Shown piece after piece: positions 16,443-21,134 of a stretch of DNA of 21,134 nucleotides (position 1 is the first letter of the stretch; every line of letters begins with the position of its first letter). The notes under the pieces were generated by a model. The model was not told the DNA's origin and ran no database searches. It worked only from the letters and a program-made list of their open reading frames with translations. The stretch comes from Phycisphaeraceae bacterium (lineage in GTDB: Bacteria > Planctomycetota > Phycisphaerae > Phycisphaerales > Phycisphaeraceae): NCBI GenBank assembly GCA_003552605.1, contig PUNN01000492.1:1-21134 (forward strand). Reading direction: 5' to 3'. A program made the translations under genes and the position numbers.

Positions 16443-16496
16443 TCTCAGTCGGCGATCTTGTGGCGCCGCCGCCCTTAGCCCACGGAGTGAGTCAAC

Positions 16497-17426
16497 ATGA
16501 AACTGCACCTGTCACCGCGGGAACTCGCCACCGTCCTCGGCCTCGGCAAGAACGCTGTCACGCGGTGGGTCGATGACGGGCTGATCGCCGCGCCGCGAAC
16601 CGCCGGCGGCCATCGTCGCATCCCGCTCGTGGAAGCGATCCGGTTCATCCGCCACAGCGCCATGCCCGTGCTCGACCCCGGGCCACTGGAAATGCCGGAA
16701 CTCGAGCCGGGCCGGCCAGTTGAGGCCGACTGCGAGCGTATTGCCATGACGATCCGGGAAGGGCTGATGTGCGGCGACGGCGCCGCTGTCCGCCGTGCTG
16801 TTCTTACGGCCTACTTCAGCGGGTCCTCCGTGGCATACCTGTGTGATGGACCCATTGCCGGGGCGATGGCCGAAATCGGCGAGTTGTGGCAACACGACGG
16901 TGACGATGGCATCATCATCGAACACCGGGCAACTGATCTCTGCATTCAGGCACTCAATCAGGTCCGTTCACTTATGGTGACGCCAGGGCATGATGCCCCC
17001 GTGGCGGTGGGCGGGGCGCTTGGGGAAGACCCCTACATCCTGCCCTCGCTCATGGTCGCGACCGTGCTTGCCGATGCGGGGTGGCACGAAATGAACCTCG
17101 GCCCGGGCACCCCGGCCGATGCCCTTGCACTTGCTGCGGACCACTGCCGCGCCGCGATGTGCTGGCTGTCAATCACGGCCCCGCGGCCGACCGATGCGTT
17201 GCTCGCCGATCTTCGCCACCTCGCCCGCCAATTGGCGCGGCAAGGCACCATGCTGCTCGTGGGCGGTCGGGCCTTGCCTGCTGAATCCCGCGCCCTGGCC
17301 ATGAAGAACCTCTACATCGTCACGACCGTGTCCGAACTGCGCGCCTTCGCCCACGGCCTGACCCGTTCGGGATGGCCGGTGAAGACGAGGGGGGAAAGGG
17401 CGCTGGTCGGCAGCAGCACTGAGTGA
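16497..17426 (+). CDS. MerR-HTH / cobalamin-binding-type transcriptional regulator (CarH/LitR-like), axial His missing
   Basis: 309 aa. Residues 4-52 form a MerR/excisionase-type winged HTH (LSPRELATVLGLGKNAVTRWVDDGL, with GGHRR in the wing). A Pro-rich linker (about 56-76) leads to a helical cap domain (about 78-160). This resembles the CarH/LitR B12 cap and keeps a Trp...Glu-His signature: W131, then E142-H143, ten residues apart where CarH has nine. A Rossmann-like domain follows (about 167-295, with ADAGWHEMNLGPGTP). At the cobalamin-ligand motif, normally Glu-x-His-x-x-Gly, the sequence is GEDPYILP (176-183), with Pro in place of His, so ordinary His-on B12 binding is not expected. It is probably a repressor of its own gene and folE through CGTTCAAAACGT sites. 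GGAG about 9 nt upstream supports the start. Confidence 0.85.
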   Translation: MKLHLSPRELATVLGLGKNAVTRWVDDGLIAAPRTAGGHRRIPLVEAIRFIRHSAMPVLDPGPLEMPELEPGRPVEADCERIAMTIREGLMCGDGAAVRRAVLTAYFSGSSVAYLCDGPIAGAMAEIGELWQHDGDDGIIIEHRATDLCIQALNQVRSLMVTPGHDAPVAVGGALGEDPYILPSLMVATVLADAGWHEMNLGPGTPADALALAADHCRAAMCWLSITAPRPTDALLADLRHLARQLARQGTMLLVGGRALPAESRALAMKNLYIVTTVSELRAFAHGLTRSGWPVKTRGERALVGSSTE

Positions 17427-17468
17427 TGAAACGGGCCACGCAACAGCGATGGAACCCTGGGGGGGCGG

Positions 17469-17487
17469 CTCCCCGATGCATGGGGAG
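17469..17487. terminator. Hairpin between convergent regulator and fetB genes
   Basis: CTCCCC (17469-17474) with GGGGAG (17482-17487) and a GATGCAT loop, in the 67-bp gap between two convergent genes. There is no clear T tract on either strand, so it is a weak bidirectional terminator candidate. Confidence 0.4.
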
Positions 17488-17493
17488 ATGACT

Positions 17494-18303
17494 TTATGCC
17501 CGCTGCCGGATCAATTCGGACCTCAACTGATGCCTGCTGTTGAACAGGTAGCGGCAGGCAAGCAGGCCGATGAGCATGCAGCCGAGAGAGGTTGCCGCCG
17601 CGATCATGAACATGACCACGATCTGATACATCACCGCCTTCATCGGATCAGCGCCTTCGAGGATCTGCCCGGTCATCATTCCGGGCAGGGCGACGATGCC
17701 GACGACCATCATCGAGTTGATCACGGGGATCATCCCGCGGCGGACGGCCTCCGCCAGCGGGGCGCGCGCTGCCTCCCAGCGAGTGGCCCCGTGGGTGAGT
17801 TCCATCTCGACTTGCTGCCGGCCGGCGGAAAGACGCTCGAGCAGATGGTCGAGCGAGAGCGAAATGCCCGTCAGGCTGTTGCCCAGCACCATGCCGAGCA
17901 GCGGGATCACATACTGCGGCCGGTACCACGGCTCGATGCCGACGATGGCCCCCGTGACGGTGAAGGTCGTAAGCATGCCCGTCAGCAGCAGGGTCAGGAA
18001 CGCCTGAAACGTGGCACCCGAAAAGGTACGGCTGCTGCGGCCGACGGCGGCGAAACTTGCCGCGATAGTCATGGCCAGCAGCAGTCCCATCAACAGCCAG
18101 GCGCTGTCGATGGCGAAGACCTGCCGCAGGATGAATCCCACCAGCAGCAGTTGCACCACCGTACGCAAAGATGCGATGGCCAGCCGGCGCTCCAACCCCA
18201 GTCGCAGAGCAATGCTGACCGCCCCGGCCACCAGCACAAGCCCGGCGGCGATGGTCATGTCAATCCATGACAGCTCGATGGCACCATGTTCAAGGTCTGT
18301 CAT
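17494..18303 (-). CDS. fetB: FetB-type ABC permease (UPF0014/YbbM)
   Basis: Membrane component of the FetAB ABC exporter, linked in E. coli to iron export and peroxide resistance. It is 269 aa with about seven hydrophobic segments (near 15-35, 42-62, 68-88, 101-121, 130-150, 190-210 and 224-250). The family hallmark is the LPGMMTGQIL loop (206-215) followed by DPMKAVMYQIVVMF. The cytoplasmic ELTHGATRWEA stretch (about 168-178) probably contacts the ATPase. AGGAA lies 7 nt before the ATG. It follows fetA by 39 nt on the same strand. Substrate specificity is inferred from family membership and could be another metal or small molecule. Confidence 0.9.
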   Translation of the reverse strand: MTDLEHGAIELSWIDMTIAAGLVLVAGAVSIALRLGLERRLAIASLRTVVQLLLVGFILRQVFAIDSAWLLMGLLLAMTIAASFAAVGRSSRTFSGATFQAFLTLLLTGMLTTFTVTGAIVGIEPWYRPQYVIPLLGMVLGNSLTGISLSLDHLLERLSAGRQQVEMELTHGATRWEAARAPLAEAVRRGMIPVINSMMVVGIVALPGMMTGQILEGADPMKAVMYQIVVMFMIAAATSLGCMLIGLLACRYLFNSRHQLRSELIRQRA

Positions 18304-18342
18304 TTTCGGTTTCCTGAGCCGGCATTCACCACTTTACAGGAC

Positions 18343-18999
18343 TCATTGGCCATTGCCACCTGCTGTCGGCTGAAGGGCAAGTTGCACATCGCACCAGCGC
18401 TCGGCCTGCGCGGCATCGTGCGTGACGATTACGGCCGCGGTGGAGCGTTCCAACGCCACCTCGCGGATAAGGGCCTCGACGGCGTCGCGGGCAGTCTCGT
18501 CCAGTGCGCTGGTGGGCTCATCGAGCAGCAGCACATCCGGCTGAAGCAGCAGGGCACGCACCAGGCAGACCCGTTGTTGCTGACCGACCGAGAGTGAATC
18601 GGCCCGTTGCTCGAGGCGCTCGGCCTCGATGTGAAGCCGCTCGAGAAATCTGGTGGCGGCGGCTTCGTTCCAGGGCGACGCTGCCGCGCGGTAACGAAAG
18701 GGCCGTTCAAGGTTGTCACGGATGGTGCCCGGGGTCAGGACTGGCTGCTGATGGACCAGCAGCACCCGCCGCCGGTAGGCGGGCCATCCCAACTGCTGCG
18801 GCGCCTCGCCATTGAGGCGAAGCTGTCCGGCAACCGGATCAATCAGGCCGGCGAGGCTTCGAAGCAGCATCGTCTTCCCGCAGCCTGAAGGACCGGTGAT
18901 CGCCAGGAGCTGTCCGGGTTCCAGCCGGAAGCTGATGTCCTCGAGGAGGAGCTGCCCATCGACGGCAACAGCAATCGCATCAGCAGTAAACGTCGCCAT
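18343..18999 (-). CDS. fetA: FetA-type ABC transporter ATP-binding protein
   Basis: Nucleotide-binding subunit partnering the adjacent FetB permease. It is 218 aa from the ATG at 18999, close to E. coli FetA (225). Walker A is GPSGCGKT (36-43), the Q-loop VHQQP (82-86), the signature LSVGQQQR (136-143, with Val for the usual first Gly), Walker B VLLLDEPTSALD (156-167), and the switch His about 194 in IVTHD. Longer in-frame starts at 19086 and 19059 would add a Ser/Pro-rich, non-conserved leader and lack a ribosome site. A GGCGGGG stretch lies just upstream of 18999. It is placed before fetB in one leftward unit. The BshB1-like gene ends 111 nt upstream. Confidence 0.88.
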   Translation of the reverse strand: MATFTADAIAVAVDGQLLLEDISFRLEPGQLLAITGPSGCGKTMLLRSLAGLIDPVAGQLRLNGEAPQQLGWPAYRRRVLLVHQQPVLTPGTIRDNLERPFRYRAAASPWNEAAATRFLERLHIEAERLEQRADSLSVGQQQRVCLVRALLLQPDVLLLDEPTSALDETARDAVEALIREVALERSTAAVIVTHDAAQAERWCDVQLALQPTAGGNGQ

Positions 19000-19110
19000 G
19001 TCCCCGCCGCCGCGCGGAGGGGCCGATGGGCCGGTGATGGTTGATGAGTGTTGCGACATTGGCTTGGTCCAACGTGGAGGGTACATGTCGTGGGGCTACC
19101 GGCACTGCCA

Positions 19111-19839
19111 TTATGGTGCGCTCGATCCGCCTTGGTGAGGGCGGTCCGGGGTTTGCTGAACAACGATGCTGGCCATGTCGGTCAGGCCAAGCGGCTCACG
19201 GGTGAAGAAAGGCTCGGCATAGCGCGTGCCGATCCGGCTGCCCATGTAGCCGGCCATCTCGCGCAGCCATTCGACCACGCGGCGGTTCTGGACAGGGGTG
19301 ACGAACTGCGAGCGGTAGGCGAGAATCGCACGCTCCTTGACCTCGATCTGATCGCTGATGTCGAAACAGAAAGATGGATTGGCCACGTGCCGGAGGTGTG
19401 TGCAGTAATAATAGATGAGCCAGCGCGGATAGATGGGGTCGCCTGGGATGTCGAGTTTCGTCAACTTGGCATCAAACCGGGCATCCTCGACGATGCGTGT
19501 GGTTGCCACGTGATCCGGGTGGGCATCCTCGTAGTAGGGCAGGAACACGATCTCGGCCTGATGCCGCCGGATCACCCCGGCCACGGCGTGGCGGGCGGCG
19601 AGGTTGTGCTCGACGCAGCGATTGGGCAGGCCCAGCAGGTGGCGCTGCACCCCGAGAATCCGTGCTGCCTCTGTCCATTCCTGTTCCCGGAGTTCCGGTG
19701 AGCCGTGGGGGGTGGGCTCACCGTTGGTCATATCCAGCAGGAGCACGTTGTGGCCCTGCTGTGCCAGGCTCGCAATGGTGCCACCCATCCCGAGTTCCTG
19801 ATCGTCCGGATGCGGCCCGACGACGAGAATGTTGGACAT
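19111..19839 (-). CDS. bshB1: PIG-L/BshB1-like N-acetylglucosaminyl deacetylase
   Basis: Zinc deacetylase of the LmbE/PIG-L family. It is 242 aa. The metal site is visible: GPHPDDQELGMGG (His10, Asp13; Asp12 as likely general base) and EDAHPDHVATT (third ligand His110). BshB1-type features follow: LREQEWTEAARILGV, WLIYYYCTHLR, PSFCFDISDQI, ILAYRSQF and YAEPFFTREPL. In bacillithiol-making bacteria BshB1 removes acetate from GlcNAc-malate. The partner genes bshA and bshC are not in this window, so the exact substrate is inferred and the gene symbol is tentative. AAGGA lies about 9 nt before the ATG. It is in the same orientation as ymdB upstream and fetAB downstream, with gaps of 124 and 111 nt. 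Confidence 0.8.
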   Translation of the reverse strand: MSNILVVGPHPDDQELGMGGTIASLAQQGHNVLLLDMTNGEPTPHGSPELREQEWTEAARILGVQRHLLGLPNRCVEHNLAARHAVAGVIRRHQAEIVFLPYYEDAHPDHVATTRIVEDARFDAKLTKLDIPGDPIYPRWLIYYYCTHLRHVANPSFCFDISDQIEVKERAILAYRSQFVTPVQNRRVVEWLREMAGYMGSRIGTRYAEPFFTREPLGLTDMASIVVQQTPDRPHQGGSSAP

Positions 19840-19963
19840 GATGCAGGTTCCTTACCCGACGGACATCGGCATGCCGCACCGGATTCCGTTGCCAGAGCCA
19901 TCGCAGCGGCTTGGCGATGCGCCGGCAGGTATGGGGAGTGCGGGGGTATACAGCGCCGCGATT

Positions 19964-20884
19964 CTACCCGCCCGCGCCGCCAAGGTGGGCATTGCCCGTG
20001 CCAGTGCCAGTGCCGGCGGGCGGGGCGGTAAAGGGCGGCTGCGAGCGGTCGGCGGCGAGTTCGATACGCTCCACCGTGATGGCGCAACGCCGCATGGTGT
20101 CGATCTCGATGAAGATGCCGTTGATCCGCGGGTCGCCTTCAGCCACATCGAACGGCGCGGGCATCGCCGTGGTCATGTGCGTTAGCACGCGATCCACCCG
20201 GCGGCCGAGGATCGACTCGTGCGGGCCGCACATGCCCATGTCGGTGATGTAGGCCGTCCCCTTGGGGAGGATGCGGGCATCGGCGGTGGCCACGTGTGTA
20301 TGCGAGCCGATCACTGCCACAGCGCGGCCATCAAGATACCAGCCCATGGCGATCTTCTCGCTGGTGGCTTCCGCGTGAATCTCGACAAGTACCAGGGGCC
20401 GTGGTTCCGGCAGCTTGCTCAGCACCAGTTCGACCGCGGCGAACGGATCGTCGCACGGCAGGGAGGTGAAAATGCGGCCGAGAACGGTCAGCACATACAG
20501 CGGCGGGCCCTGGTATCCACTGATCGAACTGCGCTCGCGCTCGGGCACCCGCATCCAGCGTCGACCGATGGCCCCGGCGGGCAGGTTGGCCGGGCGGATG
20601 ATGTCGGCCTCACGTTCGAGGACGCTGCTGATCTGGACCTTCTTGTAAACGTGATCGCCAAGCGTCATCGCATCGATCCCGCTCTCGCGGAGTTTGCGGT
20701 AAAGCTCGGGTGTCAGGCCGGTGCCGTTGGCGGCGTTCTCGGCGTTGGCCAGGACCAGGTCGGGCGACCAGCGCCGCCGCAGTTCAGGCATGAGCTGGCG
20801 CACCGCCTGCCGGCCGGGGGCACCGACGATATCGCCGAGCATCACCAGACGCAGGCGCTGCGAGGTGGGGGAGGATTGGGTCAT
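19964..20884 (-). CDS. YmdB-family metallophosphoesterase
   Basis: Predicted cyclic-nucleotide phosphodiesterase (TIGR00282/YmdB; the Bacillus subtilis member affects biofilm and RNA turnover). It is 306 aa against about 264, with roughly 10 extra residues at the N-terminus and a Pro/Gly/Thr-rich C-terminal tail. Metal-site motifs: LGDIVGAPGR (Asp18), LANAENAANG (Glu49, Asn50), TLGDHVYKK (Asp77, His78), VEIHAEATSEK, and GSHTHVATAD followed by GTAYITDMGMCGP. The family normally has GNHxWDKK, so Asp77 replaces the usual metal-binding Asn, a conservative change. The tail is encoded by three near-identical hexamers (19998-20015). The start at 20884 has only a weak GAAG ribosome site. It is the first gene of the leftward group with bshB1 and fetAB. 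Confidence 0.88.
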   Translation of the reverse strand: MTQSSPTSQRLRLVMLGDIVGAPGRQAVRQLMPELRRRWSPDLVLANAENAANGTGLTPELYRKLRESGIDAMTLGDHVYKKVQISSVLEREADIIRPANLPAGAIGRRWMRVPERERSSISGYQGPPLYVLTVLGRIFTSLPCDDPFAAVELVLSKLPEPRPLVLVEIHAEATSEKIAMGWYLDGRAVAVIGSHTHVATADARILPKGTAYITDMGMCGPHESILGRRVDRVLTHMTTAMPAPFDVAEGDPRINGIFIEIDTMRRCAITVERIELAADRSQPPFTAPPAGTGTGTGNAHLGGAGG

Positions 20885-21134
20885 AACACTTCAGCTTATC
20901 AGCCCCGCCACCGCCGCGCCCCCTCCGCATTGCCCCGCAGGGCCGGCGGCCCCGGGGCGATTGCGTCCGCTGGCCATCACGCTTCATGGACCCGGACCGG
21001 CTGGCCGCCGGCCCCAGCGATTCCGCAACATCTCTGCCGTAAGGCCGCTAAATGTCGCTGAGGCCCGGATTTGCCCGCCCGGCGCGGATTGGAGCAAATT
21101 CGCATTCAAGTGCCGGTGGCGTGTGGGCCGATAA
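20885..21134. other. Right-end intergenic region
   Basis: 250 bp with no credible gene on either strand. The part next to ymdB (20900-21020) is G+C-rich with short inverted repeats (for example around CCGGCGGCCCCGGGG, 20943-20957). The last 100 bp are more mixed. The leftward promoter for ymdB should lie here, but I found no confident match. The final eight bases are GCCGATAA. Confidence 0.5.

Noticed and set aside
17449..18270. Plus-strand open frame opposite fetB, rich in His, Gln and Asp
   Set aside because: It is the complement of hydrophobic membrane-segment codons; FetB on the minus strand has clear family motifs.
19000..19086. Longer fetA start at 19086 or 19059
   Set aside because: The added residues are Ser/Pro/Gly-rich and not conserved, no ribosome site precedes either ATG, and the start at 18999 gives the family length.

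Overview
This is a 21.1 kb, high-G+C bacterial chromosomal window. It carries thirteen protein-coding genes that look intact, and I see no tRNA, rRNA, insertion sequence, CRISPR array or prophage. The gene set and protein styles suggest a planctomycete-like bacterium, possibly Phycisphaerae: a tailed RNase E/G, a site-2 protease with extra PDZ modules, Lys/Ala- and Arg-rich low-complexity tails, and a BshB1-like deacetylase. That placement is an inference from style and was not tested by phylogeny.

Left part (1-6407, plus strand): central carbon and methyl metabolism. Pyruvate phosphate dikinase (ppdK, with an odd basic N-terminal tail) ends at a strong intrinsic terminator. After a long AT-richer leader comes S-adenosylmethionine synthetase (metK), then PTS enzyme I (ptsI). 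PpdK and PtsI share the phosphohistidine/PEP-barrel architecture, so two related PEP enzymes flank metK.

Middle part (6408-14231, plus strand): a structured 376-nt leader, then RNase E/G (rne) with a disordered tail of about 450 residues. The rne stop overlaps the start of dxr (isoprenoid pathway), which is followed by an unusually large site-2 protease (rseP) with four PDZ-like modules, and then 6-phosphogluconolactonase (pgl). A cluster of three strong inverted repeats separates pgl from the convergent next unit.

Right-middle part (14305-17426) is the most interesting section. A probable folE-FAS1 operon (GTP cyclohydrolase I and a secreted two-domain fasciclin protein) reads leftward. It is divergent from a gene for a MerR-HTH/cobalamin-binding-type (CarH/LitR-like) regulator reading rightward. 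The 221-bp divergent region holds two candidate promoters. Each has an identical 12-mer, CGTTCAAAACGT, placed 6-7 bp downstream of its -10 box, and a run of helically phased A-tracts lies between them. The regulator lacks the His expected to ligate cobalamin. Together these suggest an autoregulated switch that may sense something other than B12 (for example heme, light through another chromophore, or redox).

Right part (17427-21134, minus strand): four same-strand genes, in transcription order a YmdB-type phosphodiesterase, a BshB1-like PIG-L deacetylase, and an ABC ATPase and permease of the FetAB (YbbL/YbbM) iron-export family. Bacillithiol-type thiol chemistry and FetAB both point to metal/oxidative-stress handling. 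The final 250 bp hold no recognisable gene and end on an octamer that matches a sigma-28 -10 box.
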